Assembly (NCBI GenBank): GCA_003539915.1
Contig: DPNX01000048.1
Span: forward strand, 1 to 24,477
DNA length: 24,477 nucleotides
Direction of reading: 5' to 3'
DNA from: Patescibacteria group bacterium
GTDB lineage: Bacteria > Patescibacteriota > Minisyncoccia > UBA6257 > UBA11618
Positions 1 to 6,847 of the stretch are shown here, one piece after another. Under the pieces are notes generated by a model. That model did not search any database, was not told the DNA's origin, and saw only the letters and a list, made by a program, of their open reading frames with translations. The position numbers and the translations under genes are program-made. The stretch's first letter is position 1. Each line of letters begins with the position of its first letter.

Positions 1-174
1 CGATCCCAAGCCTTCTGCGACACCCTCTATTAATCCAATAACTATAAAAGGTGCTCCTAAAACATTCTTTAAAAAAATCGGCAAAATGGGGAAAATCATT
101 TCTGAACTAACATCCGTAAGAAAGGATGTGGCTGATAGCCACCAGATATTCTTTTTTGTTTTTTTGTTAGCCAT
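1..174 (-). CDS. MFS transporter, N-terminal fragment (cut by window edge)
   Basis: This is the first 58 codons of a gene that runs off the left edge. It begins MANKKTKKNIWWLSATSFLT and continues with DVSSEMIFPILPIFL. A short basic N-terminus followed by a hydrophobic helix with T-D-x-S-S-E-M-x-x-P is characteristic of a group of major facilitator superfamily drug or metabolite transporters; the substrate cannot be told. The ATG (172-174) lies inside the end of the preceding DedA-like gene, whose stop is at 167-169, so the two overlap by 8 nt and are probably translated in succession. It would be the last recognised member of a minus-strand run of nucleotidyltransferase, ATPase, DedA-like and MFS genes. 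Only the first membrane segment and the start of the second are visible. Confidence 0.75.
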   Translation of the reverse strand, partial: MANKKTKKNIWWLSATSFLTDVSSEMIFPILPIFLKNVLGAPFIVIGLIEGVAEGLGS

Positions 175-817
175 TTATTTTTTTATTCTTTTTAACAACA
201 AAGAAATAATAAAAGCCTGCTAATAATAAAATTCCCAAACCAATCGTGCTATACAACTCCAATTGATCAAATTGATCTCCTATTGCCCTGTAAGCCGCAC
301 CTGCATACCAACCAATCATTCCTGTAATAATCACTCTGACAATAGTTCCTAAGAACGTATAAATGGCAAAGGTTTTCCAAGAAAGCCTTACTATCCCACA
401 AAATACTGATACAACTGTTATAGGTAAAACAGGAATTGCTCTAAAAAATAAAATACCCAGCTCATCGATCTTAGTTTTAGAATATTTATTTTCCATCTTC
501 TCTACCTTATCCCAAGAAACACCAATAAACTTTCCATATTTTTTGATCAAAGGCTTACCACCCCAATAAGCCAATCCATAAGTTAAAAAAGAACCGATAG
601 TGATTCCTAAAGCTCCCCAGATAGCCATCTTCGTTAAAACCATTAGAAGAGCTGGCCAAAAAGAAAGTGATGCGGGAATCATAAAGAAACCTACCGCCAT
701 AAATAATGGACTAGAAGGAATTACAAATAATATTTCTTCTATTATTCCAGATAAAAAAACAGCTACTGATCCATACTCTATTAAAAAATCTTTGGTAATA
801 AATAAGAAGTCTTCCAT
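167..817 (-). CDS. DedA / VTT-domain (SNARE-associated) family membrane protein
   Basis: The 216-residue polytopic membrane protein has hydrophobic segments near residues 15-45, 57-85, 125-172 and 188-208. The core, G-S-F-L-T-Y-G-L-A-Y-W-G-G followed by a basic K-K-Y-G-K-F stretch and then F-F-R-A-I-P-V-L-P, follows the DedA/VTT pattern: a re-entrant region, a conserved Arg-x-x-Pro and a small-residue helix ending in YAG. DedA proteins are proton-dependent membrane proteins, several of which flip undecaprenyl phosphate or phospholipids; a lipid-carrier role here is inference from the family. Its start codon is 1 nt beyond the stop of the ATPase gene and its end overlaps the MFS gene by 8 nt, so all three are probably co-transcribed and translationally coupled. 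The family is likely; the substrate is unknown. Confidence 0.7.
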   Translation of the reverse strand: MEDFLFITKDFLIEYGSVAVFLSGIIEEILFVIPSSPLFMAVGFFMIPASLSFWPALLMVLTKMAIWGALGITIGSFLTYGLAYWGGKPLIKKYGKFIGVSWDKVEKMENKYSKTKIDELGILFFRAIPVLPITVVSVFCGIVRLSWKTFAIYTFLGTIVRVIITGMIGWYAGAAYRAIGDQFDQLELYSTIGLGILLLAGFYYFFVVKKNKKING

Positions 818-818
818 A

Positions 819-3473
819 TTATTTCTTAGCTGTTAAACGATAAAAAAACTTTCTGATCTCCTCCACTACAACAATTAAGAGTGAAACTCCTATTGCCAGA
901 GACCAGTCTGACAAAGTTAGAGGAACTGTCTGGAAAATCAATTGAAGAGGACCCCAATAAACAACCGCTAATTGAAGCATTATCACAACAAAAGTTGCTC
1001 CCAATAAAACCTTATTGCTCAAAGGATTAATCTTAAAAACAGACTCTTTTTCTGAACGAACATTCCATGCATTGAACCACTGCATAACAGCTAAAGTAGT
1101 TAATGACATGGTTAGAGCTTTAGGTAGATTGTCTTGAAAGTCTAAACTAAAAACGAAAAGGGCGCCAATCATCATTGAAGAGCCCATGAGAATACTTCTT
1201 AAGATCATCGCCCTATCTATAAAGTACTTTTTAGAATGTTCGAAAGATCCTTTTAACAAATCCTTATCTTTTGGCTCCCAGGCGAAAGAGATATCAAGGA
1301 ATCCGTCCGTCACTAAATTAAGCCAAATAATCTGAGCCGGAACCAATAGCAAAGGCCAACCTAAAATAATAGATCCAAAGATAGCTAACACCTCACCAAT
1401 ACTAGTAGAAAAAAGGTAAAGAATCGTCTTCTTAATAGTCTGATAAATATGCCTCCCTTCCTCAACGGCAACAACAATCGTGCCAAAATTATCATCCAAT
1501 AGAATAATGTCACTCGCCTCCTTAGCAACACTTGTGCCGATTCCTCCCATAGCCACTCCCAAGTCAGCTGCTACCAAAGAAGGGGCGTCATTAACCCCGT
1601 CTCCTGTCATAGCCACAATCTCCCCCTTACTTCTATAAGCATCAATAATCTTAGTCTTATTACCAGGACTAATACGAGCAAAAACGGAAACCTTCTTAAT
1701 AACATCGCCTAACTCTCTCTCGCTCATTTTTTCTAACTCATGATCGGTTAATACTAAATCACCCTCTTTGTAGATTCCGGCCTGTCTAGCAATAGCTATA
1801 GCTGTTAACTTATGATCTCCTGTGATCATGATAGTTTTCATACCGGCCTTCTTTACTCTCTTAACAGCACCTACTACCTCTTTACGAATAGCATCCTCCA
1901 TCGCATAAAAACCTGCAAAAGTCATCTCAGGAATTTTCTTAGACTGCAAATCAGTATTAGCAAAACTAAAAGCTAAAATACGTAAACCATTCTGAGTTAG
2001 TTGTTTAATAATATTTTTCATTCGTTCCTTATCTTTATTGGTAAAAGCAACGACTCTACCATTCTTCAACATTTTTGTACAAGCATTGAAAATCGATTCA
2101 GGAGCTCCAACAACAGTGGTATATCTATGATCCTTCATTTGATGAACGGTAACGTGGTACTTAGTAACATGATCAAAAGGAATTTCGGATACCTGCGGAT
2201 ATTTATTTTCTAAAACATCTTTTGGTAAACCCAACTTCTTTCCCAAAACTAACATTGCTACTTCTGTTGGATCGCCAATAACCCGCCCATCACTTAACCG
2301 AGCACTAGCACAAAAGGAAGCTATCTGAGCTGCCATGTACAAATCAGAACTCTGATTGATTTTAATCTCCTTACCTCCTAACAAAGCCTTGCCCTGAGAT
2401 TTAAAGCCCTCGCCAGTAATATCAAAAAAAATATTATTAATAAAAACCTGACGAATTACCATCTCATTGCGAGTAATGGTACCTGTCTTATCCACCGCAA
2501 TCACTCGTGCCTGACCTAAAGCTTCAACTGCTTGAAGTCTCTTAACTAAAGCTTTGCGTTTTGCCATTCTCATTACCCCAAAAGCTAAAATTAAAGTGCT
2601 TACAATTGGCAATCCTTCAGGAATAACAGAAACTGCTAAGGTCACTGCCACTAAGAACATCTCCTGCAATCCCTCTCCTTTAGCAGCTGCAATACCTAAT
2701 AGAGCCAAAGAGACTACTATTACAGCTCCAATAATTAAACGTGAAAGATCTCGTAAATTAGTCTGAAAAGGAATCTCAGTCTCAATACCAGTAATCAAAC
2801 TACTAATCTTACCAATCTCAGTATTTAGACCGGTTCCTACCACCAATGCTTTCGCCTGTCCCCCAACAACATTAGTGCCTTTAAATACCATGTTGCTCTG
2901 CTCTACTACCGGCACCCGTCTCTTTCTAAAAGATCCTGTCATTTTCTTAACTGGAGTTGATTCACCAGTTAAGGCTGCCTCATCAACCCTAAGATTATTA
3001 GCTTTAATTAAATAACAATCAGCTGCCACCTTGTCTCCTTCGGTTAGAACTATAACGTCTCCTGGTACCAAGACCCTGTCCGCTATTAAAGACTCCTTAC
3101 CATCCCTCAAGACAGTAACGAAAGTTTCTACAAACTCCTGTAAAGCTATCAAAGCACTCTGAGCTCTTCCTTCTTGGACGGTTCCCACTATCGCATTAAA
3201 TGCCAAAACAAATAATATAACACCACCATCAACATACTCACCCAACCAAAAAACAATTGCAGCAGCAATCAGCAATATATAAATAAGAGAATTTTTAAAT
3301 TGGCGGAAAAAAATAGCCCACCAACTATCAACCTCTGGTCTTGGTAATTCGTTGGGACCAAAAGACTGAAGACGTTTTTCTGCCCACTCACTAGTTAATC
3401 CTTTCTCTGATGTATTAAGTTTTTTATAGACTTCTTTTAAGGGAAGACGGTACCAAACAGTATTGTTCGCCAT
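819..3473 (-). CDS. P-type cation-transporting ATPase, type II (Ca2+-ATPase-like)
   Basis: The 884-residue, full-length P2-type ATPase has an N-terminal cation-ATPase domain (about 5-70), an actuator domain with TGES at 169-172, PEGLP in M4 (285-289), the phosphorylation motif DKTGT with D328, TGDH at 551-554, the hinge TGDGVNDAP at 623-631, and six C-terminal membrane helices. The M4 Glu (E286), the M5 Glu in S-I-G-E-V and the M6 N-L-V-T-D motif correspond to calcium ligands of type IIA pumps. The M5 Asn that completes site I in SERCA is Ser here, so a single-site Ca2+ (or Mn2+) pump is more likely than a two-site one. The nucleotide-domain KGAPE motif reads VGAPE (V455). It starts 20 nt after the nucleotidyltransferase and abuts the DedA-like gene. 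Cation specificity is an inference. Confidence 0.93.
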   Translation of the reverse strand: MANNTVWYRLPLKEVYKKLNTSEKGLTSEWAEKRLQSFGPNELPRPEVDSWWAIFFRQFKNSLIYILLIAAAIVFWLGEYVDGGVILFVLAFNAIVGTVQEGRAQSALIALQEFVETFVTVLRDGKESLIADRVLVPGDVIVLTEGDKVAADCYLIKANNLRVDEAALTGESTPVKKMTGSFRKRRVPVVEQSNMVFKGTNVVGGQAKALVVGTGLNTEIGKISSLITGIETEIPFQTNLRDLSRLIIGAVIVVSLALLGIAAAKGEGLQEMFLVAVTLAVSVIPEGLPIVSTLILAFGVMRMAKRKALVKRLQAVEALGQARVIAVDKTGTITRNEMVIRQVFINNIFFDITGEGFKSQGKALLGGKEIKINQSSDLYMAAQIASFCASARLSDGRVIGDPTEVAMLVLGKKLGLPKDVLENKYPQVSEIPFDHVTKYHVTVHQMKDHRYTTVVGAPESIFNACTKMLKNGRVVAFTNKDKERMKNIIKQLTQNGLRILAFSFANTDLQSKKIPEMTFAGFYAMEDAIRKEVVGAVKRVKKAGMKTIMITGDHKLTAIAIARQAGIYKEGDLVLTDHELEKMSERELGDVIKKVSVFARISPGNKTKIIDAYRSKGEIVAMTGDGVNDAPSLVAADLGVAMGGIGTSVAKEASDIILLDDNFGTIVVAVEEGRHIYQTIKKTILYLFSTSIGEVLAIFGSIILGWPLLLVPAQIIWLNLVTDGFLDISFAWEPKDKDLLKGSFEHSKKYFIDRAMILRSILMGSSMMIGALFVFSLDFQDNLPKALTMSLTTLAVMQWFNAWNVRSEKESVFKINPLSNKVLLGATFVVIMLQLAVVYWGPLQLIFQTVPLTLSDWSLAIGVSLLIVVVEEIRKFFYRLTAKK

Positions 3474-3493
3474 CCTATAAATTTTACCACAGG

Positions 3494-4186
3494 TTAAGAA
3501 GTGCGTTTATTCAAAGCTCTTTCAGCTTTTAATAAATCTTCGGGAGAAGATGTTGGCTGCCAAAAAACTAGCTGCTCTACAAAGATCTTATAATCAACTG
3601 CTAACTTAGTAATCATTTTAGGTAAATAATATTCACCATTAGGCTCTGCCCCTACCTCATACTTAGTATCAAAAATTTTTTCATCTAAAAGCCAAATGCC
3701 TGTACTGACTAAATTAGACTCGGGTTGAGCTGGTTTCTCAATAATTTTTTCTATACTTCCATCTTCATTAGTATAGACAACACCAAATCTATCAGGATTT
3801 TCATGCTCCTTAACTAACAAGCATAACTTATGTTTCAAAGATCTTTCTAAGCTAGTTTTATCGAACAAGTCATCAGCATTGAGTACAAAAAACTTTTCTT
3901 TATTAATATATGACTGACAAAGTTTTAGAGCATGACCCGTTCCCAAAGGTTTTTCTTGTTCTATGTATGTAACTGATCTTCCATAAAAATTATCACCGCA
4001 AAAATTCTTAATTTGATCTCCTAAATAGCCAACGATAATAAAAAGCTCGTCTACCTGATCAGGTAACGAGCTAATTATATGTTCTATTAATGGCTTACCA
4101 GCCACTAACAACATTGGTTTTGGAGCAGTTGAAGTAAGAGATTGCATTCGCTTACCTCTTCCTGCGGCAATAATTATAGCCTTCAT
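3494..4186 (-). CDS. Sugar-phosphate nucleotidyltransferase
   Basis: The 230-residue GT-A-fold nucleotidyltransferase has the signature A-A-G-R-G-K-R-M at residues 7-14, the substrate-loop P-K-P-M with its conserved Lys, then L-V-A-G-K-P-L-I-E-H and a metal-binding N-A-D-D-L. These mark the family of glucose-1-phosphate thymidylyl- or uridylyltransferases and mannose-1-phosphate guanylyltransferases, which make NDP-sugars for cell-surface glycans. It stops after the catalytic domain and has no left-handed beta-helix extension, so it resembles the short RmlA/GalU-like enzymes; the exact sugar and nucleotide cannot be assigned. The start matches the usual family N-terminus. The ATG lies only 3 nt beyond the encoded end of tRNA-His, and no Shine-Dalgarno is seen, so the mRNA probably arises from the tRNA transcript. 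Confidence 0.88.
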   Translation of the reverse strand: MKAIIIAAGRGKRMQSLTSTAPKPMLLVAGKPLIEHIISSLPDQVDELFIIVGYLGDQIKNFCGDNFYGRSVTYIEQEKPLGTGHALKLCQSYINKEKFFVLNADDLFDKTSLERSLKHKLCLLVKEHENPDRFGVVYTNEDGSIEKIIEKPAQPESNLVSTGIWLLDEKIFDTKYEVGAEPNGEYYLPKMITKLAVDYKIFVEQLVFWQPTSSPEDLLKAERALNKRTS

Positions 4187-4189
4187 TTT

Positions 4190-4262
4190 GGGTGCCTAAC
4201 GGGACTCGAACCCGCATCGCCACTGCCACAGAGTGGAGCTCTGCCCTTGAGCTATAGGCACC
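4190..4262 (-). tRNA. tRNA-His (anticodon GTG)
   Basis: A full cloverleaf folds on the minus strand. The acceptor pairs TGGTGCCT-side bases 4261-4255 with the 3' side near 4192-4198, the D-stem is GCTC/GAGC, the anticodon stem is CCACT/AGTGG with loop CTGTGGC (anticodon GTG), and the T-arm is GCGGG/CCCGT with loop TTCGAGT. The extra 5' G (G-1, 4262) opposite C73 is the identity element of histidine tRNAs. A full CCA is not encoded. It lies 3 nt after tRNA-Phe and 3 nt before the nucleotidyltransferase ATG. Confidence 0.95.
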
Positions 4263-4265
4263 ATG

Positions 4266-4337
4266 TGCCGCGGGACGGAATCGAACCATCGACGCTCGCC
4301 TCTTCAAGGCGACGCTCTACCACTGAGCTACCGCGGC
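4266..4337 (-). tRNA. tRNA-Phe (anticodon GAA)
   Basis: A cloverleaf forms on the minus strand with acceptor GCCGCGG/CCGCGGC, D-stem GCTC/GAGC, anticodon stem TCGCC/GGCGA with loop TTGAAGA (anticodon GAA), and T-stem GATGG/CCGTC with loop TTCGATT. The discriminator is A and CCA is not encoded. It is the first gene after the promoter at 4348-4376. Confidence 0.95.
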
Positions 4338-4347
4338 TAATGGCCCT

Positions 4348-4376
4348 ATTATACGTTAATAGGACCCTTCAGTCAA
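4348..4376 (-). promoter_or_regulatory. Strong sigma70-type promoter for the tRNA-Phe/tRNA-His operon
   Basis: On the minus strand TTGACT (4371-4376) and TATAAT (4348-4353) are separated by exactly 17 nt. The predicted start near 4341 is a few bases upstream of tRNA-Phe. The -35 box directly abuts the stop codon of the upstream anti-sigma-like gene. It is likely to serve both tRNAs and the nucleotidyltransferase, and possibly the ATPase cluster beyond. Confidence 0.85.
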
Positions 4377-4817
4377 TTAAAAGCTGCCTTCCAGAACATG
4401 ATCCTCAGGATTATTATCTAATCCTAAAGATTTAGTTTCTTGAGTGATAACTACTTTATTGTAATTAGAATAATCTTCATTAGCAAAAAAATCTAATACA
4501 TAATTACCACTAGCATCTTTGTTCAATTGACCTGTGGAAATAAATTTAAATGGTAATGCTCTAACTAACCAACCTTCATAAAACTTGTCAACTGATGGAT
4601 CAGCTAGTTGGGCAGTAACAGTGTGAATGTAATTGGTACCATCATAACTTCTAGTCGCCATTCCAGAACCAGAAAAATCACCTACTGACTCTAAAGAAGC
4701 TTTCTCTATTTGATCTACAGAATCTCCTGGAATTACTTCTATTCCTGATTGTGTGAACCACCAACCAAGAGCTCCTACAACTATTATAACCAAGGCCCAA
4801 ATCCAAATCTTGTTCAT
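4377..4817 (-). CDS. Membrane-anchored protein with RskA-type anti-sigma C-terminal-like domain
   Basis: The 146-residue protein has one N-terminal membrane helix (about residues 4-20) and an extracytoplasmic domain. The domain carries the pattern Y-E-G-W-L-V-R, then F-I-S-T-G-Q-L, D-A-S-G-N-Y-V-L and V-V-I-T-Q-E-T, ending in H-V-L-E-G-S-F. This resembles the C-terminal sensory domain of RskA-type anti-sigma-K factors. There is no cytoplasmic zinc-finger or sigma-binding domain, so it is not a complete anti-sigma factor; it may be a stand-alone extracytoplasmic partner. It lies about 1.1 kb from an ECF sigma gene on the other strand, which is suggestive but not proof of a link. The gene follows tRNA-Arg without an obvious promoter of its own, and no Shine-Dalgarno precedes the ATG. 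Confidence 0.6.
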   Translation of the reverse strand: MNKIWIWALVIIVVGALGWWFTQSGIEVIPGDSVDQIEKASLESVGDFSGSGMATRSYDGTNYIHTVTAQLADPSVDKFYEGWLVRALPFKFISTGQLNKDASGNYVLDFFANEDYSNYNKVVITQETKSLGLDNNPEDHVLEGSF

Positions 4818-4868
4818 GTTTATATATTTAATTGATATTTTCGACCTTAATTATTAATTCATTTAATG

Positions 4869-4940
4869 TACCCCCTGAAGGAATCGAACCTTCATCGACG
4901 GGGTAGAAACCCGTTACTTTATCCATTAAGCTAAGGGGGC
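4869..4940 (-). tRNA. tRNA-Arg (anticodon TCT)
   Basis: A cloverleaf forms on the minus strand with acceptor GCCCCCT/AGGGGGT (first pair G1-U72), D-stem GCTT/AAGT, anticodon stem ACGGG/CCCGT with loop TTTCTAC (anticodon TCT), and T-arm GAAGG/CCTTC with loop TTCGATT. The discriminator is A and CCA is not encoded. It starts 3 nt after the tRNA-Pro CCA, so both are probably cut from one transcript. Confidence 0.94.
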
Positions 4941-4943
4941 AGT

Positions 4944-5017
4944 TGGTCGGGCTGCTGAGAATCGAACTCAGACTACAGACTCCCAAAGTCCGCGTACTAC
5001 CACTATACTACAGCCCG
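4944..5017 (-). tRNA. tRNA-Pro (anticodon TGG), CCA encoded
   Basis: A cloverleaf forms on the minus strand with acceptor CGGGCTG/CAGCCCG, a D-arm starting GTAT, anticodon stem CGGAC/GTCTG with loop TTTGGGA (anticodon TGG), and T-stem CTGAG/CTCAG. The discriminator A is followed by an encoded CCA (4944-4946), unlike the other four tRNAs in the window. The C1-G72 first pair fits proline tRNA. It is first in a tRNA-Pro/tRNA-Arg pair. Confidence 0.95.
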
Positions 5018-5025
5018 TGAACCCT

Positions 5026-5054
5026 ATAATACCCTAAAACGACCAATATTTCAA
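5026..5054 (-). promoter_or_regulatory. Promoter for tRNA-Pro/tRNA-Arg
   Basis: The minus strand reads TTGAAA (5049-5054), 17 nt, then TATTAT (5026-5031). The predicted start near 5019 is just upstream of tRNA-Pro at 5017. It sits between the end of the upstream gene (5063) and the tRNA. The transcript may continue into the RskA-like gene. Confidence 0.78.
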
Positions 5055-5062
5055 TAATAAAC

Positions 5063-5674
5063 CTAGTCAAAATACTTATCAAATCTCTCCATTGAAGAAT
5101 CAAACTTCTGATTAAGTTTATTAATGATCTTAATCTCATTATTAATCTCTTCCACCAACTTCTTCACCTTGTGTTCACTGTTATGAATACGTCCTTCAAA
5201 CTTGCCTCTTAACAATTCAAAAAGTTCATTCAACGTCTCATGATATGAAATCAAATGATTTACCAACTGCACCTCATAACCAACCGCTTCGGTTGCTAAT
5301 GTTCGTGCTCCAGCTGGTTCAATAGCCGACAATAAAGTGGCCATAGTTCCTAATTGATTTGATAAAACTACCGCTTCCTTACGAGCCTCACTATTTCTTT
5401 CTAATTCTTGAGCCACCAGCTTCAAAGCAGAGCTGTAATTCTTCTTTTCATCAAACTGACTAATCTGCTCTAAGCCCGCCAAAGACTGGTGGGCTAAAAA
5501 TACGATCTTTCTAGCTATAACGGCACCATCAACTCGAGCTTCAACAAACTCTTCTGGAACATTTTTATCTTCTAACCAAAAACCTTGGGCTAAAAAATAT
5601 GCCGTTATGGCAACTATTAAAATGATTAGAGTTATTAAAGCAACTCTAGTATTGCGCGTAATCATTAGATACAC
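5063..5674 (-). CDS. Membrane-anchored protein of unknown function, helical
   Basis: The product is not recognised. The 203-residue protein has a short basic N-terminus, one membrane helix (about residues 9-29) and then a long, almost wholly alpha-helical domain rich in Glu, Lys, Leu and Asn. The last 50 residues have coiled-coil-like spacing. There is no signal-peptidase or lipobox motif, so it is probably anchored in the cytoplasmic membrane with its helices outside. The start is GTG at 5672-5674, chosen because GAGG lies 7 nt upstream, one of very few Shine-Dalgarno-like sequences in the window. An ATG three codons later (5663-5665) is the alternative. It is divergent from tRNA-Gly and upstream of tRNA-Pro. 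General resemblance to helical sensor or scaffold proteins is not enough to name a function. Confidence 0.7.
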   Translation of the reverse strand: MYLMITRNTRVALITLIILIVAITAYFLAQGFWLEDKNVPEEFVEARVDGAVIARKIVFLAHQSLAGLEQISQFDEKKNYSSALKLVAQELERNSEARKEAVVLSNQLGTMATLLSAIEPAGARTLATEAVGYEVQLVNHLISYHETLNELFELLRGKFEGRIHNSEHKVKKLVEEINNEIKIINKLNQKFDSSMERFDKYFD

Positions 5675-5738
5675 TATTTTGCCTCAAATACTAGTAAAAA
5701 TCAAGATTTTTATGTATCTTATTAATTATGTCCAACAA

Positions 5739-5809
5739 GCGGGAGTAGCACAGTGGTAGGGCATCTGCCTTCCAAGCAGAAGACGCGGGTTCGATTCCCG
5801 TCTCCCGCT
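5739..5809 (+). tRNA. tRNA-Gly (anticodon TCC)
   Basis: A cloverleaf forms on the plus strand with acceptor GCGGGAG/CTCCCGC, a D-arm GCAC...GGGC with one mismatch, anticodon stem TCTGC/GCAGA with loop CTTCCAA (anticodon TCC), and T-stem CGGG/CCCG with loop TTCGATT. The discriminator is T and CCA is not encoded. I could not identify a convincing -35/-10 pair in the 64-nt gap upstream. Confidence 0.95.
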
Positions 5810-5878
5810 CATTTTTTTGACTTATACATCATCTTTAGCTACTTATTAAGTAACTTAAAAGCCACTTTTTCGTTTACT

Positions 5879-6427
5879 ATGTTAGATGATGAGAAAAAAA
5901 TTATCTTAAGAGCTCAAAAAGGCGAAGCTGAGTGCTTTGGTCAATTGTACGATCATTATGTAGCTCAGATATACCGTTTTGTTTTAATTAAGGTTAGTCA
6001 TCGTCAAGAGGCTGAAGATCTTACACACGAGGTATTTCTCAAGGCTTGGCAGAGTATTAATAATTTTAATCAGCGCGGCTTCCCTTTTTCTAGTTGGTTA
6101 TATCGAATTGCACGTAATCGGGTAATCGACTACTATCGCACCAAAAAAGAAGCGACTTCTATCGATGAGGTTGGCGAACACAAATTCAAACTAGCCGCTA
6201 CCTTTGATCAAGAGTTGGATCAACAATCTAATTTAGATCTTGTTAAAACTGCCATTACGCAATTAAATGACGAACAACAAAACATTATTATTCTTCGTTT
6301 TATTGAGGATCTCAGCACAACCGAGATAGCTCAGATAACTAATAAGAGCGAGGGTGCTGTTCGTTTAATGCAATATAGAGCTATTAGAAATTTAAAAAAT
6401 ATTTTAAATAATGAAGAATCTATTTAA
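5879..6427 (+). CDS. RNA polymerase sigma factor, sigma-70 family, ECF type
   Basis: The 182-residue two-domain sigma factor has region 2 at about residues 20-90, with A-E-D-L-T-H-E-V-F-L-K-A-W (2.2) and S-S-W-L-Y-R-I-A-R-N-R-V-I-D-Y-Y-R (2.3/2.4). Region 4 at about 125-176 contains L-R-F-I-E-D-L-S-T-T-E-I-A and S-E-G-A-V-R-L-M-Q-Y-R-A as the -35-binding helix-turn-helix. There is no region 1 or 3, as in ECF sigmas. The frame is open upstream into tRNA-Gly, but the family N-terminus fits the ATG at 5879. The next gene overlaps its end by 17 nt and encodes a single-pass membrane protein, as expected for a sigma/anti-sigma pair. Upstream, short palindromes ACTTATTAAGT (5841-5851) and TAAGTAACTTA (5847-5857) could be an operator. 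Confidence 0.92.
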   Translation: MLDDEKKIILRAQKGEAECFGQLYDHYVAQIYRFVLIKVSHRQEAEDLTHEVFLKAWQSINNFNQRGFPFSSWLYRIARNRVIDYYRTKKEATSIDEVGEHKFKLAATFDQELDQQSNLDLVKTAITQLNDEQQNIIILRFIEDLSTTEIAQITNKSEGAVRLMQYRAIRNLKNILNNEESI

Positions 6428-6803
6428 AAACCTAGAGGATTTAAGAGGAGTCAATCCTAATCCTGATTTCTTACACCGTTCCAAGACGGAGATTTTAGCT
6501 ACTTATCAAACTCACTCCTCTACCAGTTTTCGTATATCTCAATTTAAAAATCGTTTAGTAGAAAGCCTTAGCTTTGCCGCCGCCTTAGGTCTAACCTCCT
6601 TATTATTCTATCTAACAATGAGCGGTCTATCTGGCTCCTCTTCTACCGTTATCACTCAGCAAGATAAGATTCAGTTTGATATTCAACTACGAGATGCCAA
6701 GTATTATAAAGAGGTAGCCCCTAATGTTTATATGGTTGTACTCAATGAAAATATGGAAGAGGAAGAATTCCAAGAAGAATTAAACAAACTATTAGGCAAA
6801 TAA
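6411..6803 (+). CDS. Single-pass membrane protein, candidate anti-sigma factor
   Basis: The 130-residue protein has about 48 cytoplasmic residues rich in polar and basic positions, one membrane helix (about 50-72) and an extracytoplasmic tail of about 58 residues ending in an acidic helix. I recognise no conserved anti-sigma motif such as a His-x3-Cys-x2-Cys zinc finger. Its assignment rests on position: its ATG overlaps the ECF sigma gene by 17 nt and both end at one terminator. The topology, with a short cytoplasmic domain, a transmembrane helix and an outside domain, matches membrane anti-sigma factors. No Shine-Dalgarno is visible, so translation is probably coupled to the sigma gene. It could instead be an unrelated membrane protein. 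Confidence 0.6.
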   Translation: MKNLFKNLEDLRGVNPNPDFLHRSKTEILATYQTHSSTSFRISQFKNRLVESLSFAAALGLTSLLFYLTMSGLSGSSSTVITQQDKIQFDIQLRDAKYYKEVAPNVYMVVLNENMEEEEFQEELNKLLGK

Positions 6804-6830
6804 ATAAACCCCCTGAGGGGTTTATTTATT
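6799..6830. terminator. Bidirectional intrinsic terminator
   Basis: A perfect 14-bp inverted repeat (6799-6812 with 6817-6830) has a CTGA loop, four G-C pairs at the loop end and A/T-rich flanks that supply T-rich tails on both strands. It overlaps the stop codon of the candidate anti-sigma gene and lies 18 nt from the end of the convergent HU gene, so it can end both transcripts. Confidence 0.9.
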
Positions 6831-6847
6831 AAAGTAAGTAATTCAAT

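Noticed and set aside
44..56. Deviating HIGH motif (GTHH) in IleRS at protein residues 53-56
   Set aside because: The P-G-x-H-H form is a known natural variant of bacterial IleRS, so it is not a sign of an inactive enzyme. Numbers are IleRS residue positions (nucleotides near 19929-19940).
4142..4435. Reading frame on the plus strand across two tRNA genes
   Set aside because: It is antisense to tRNA-His and tRNA-Phe and has no protein-like composition; it is chance.
5753..5878. Longer sigma-factor reading frame running back through tRNA-Gly
   Set aside because: The upstream codons encode part of a well-folded tRNA and do not resemble sigma factors; the ATG at 5879 fits the family N-terminus.
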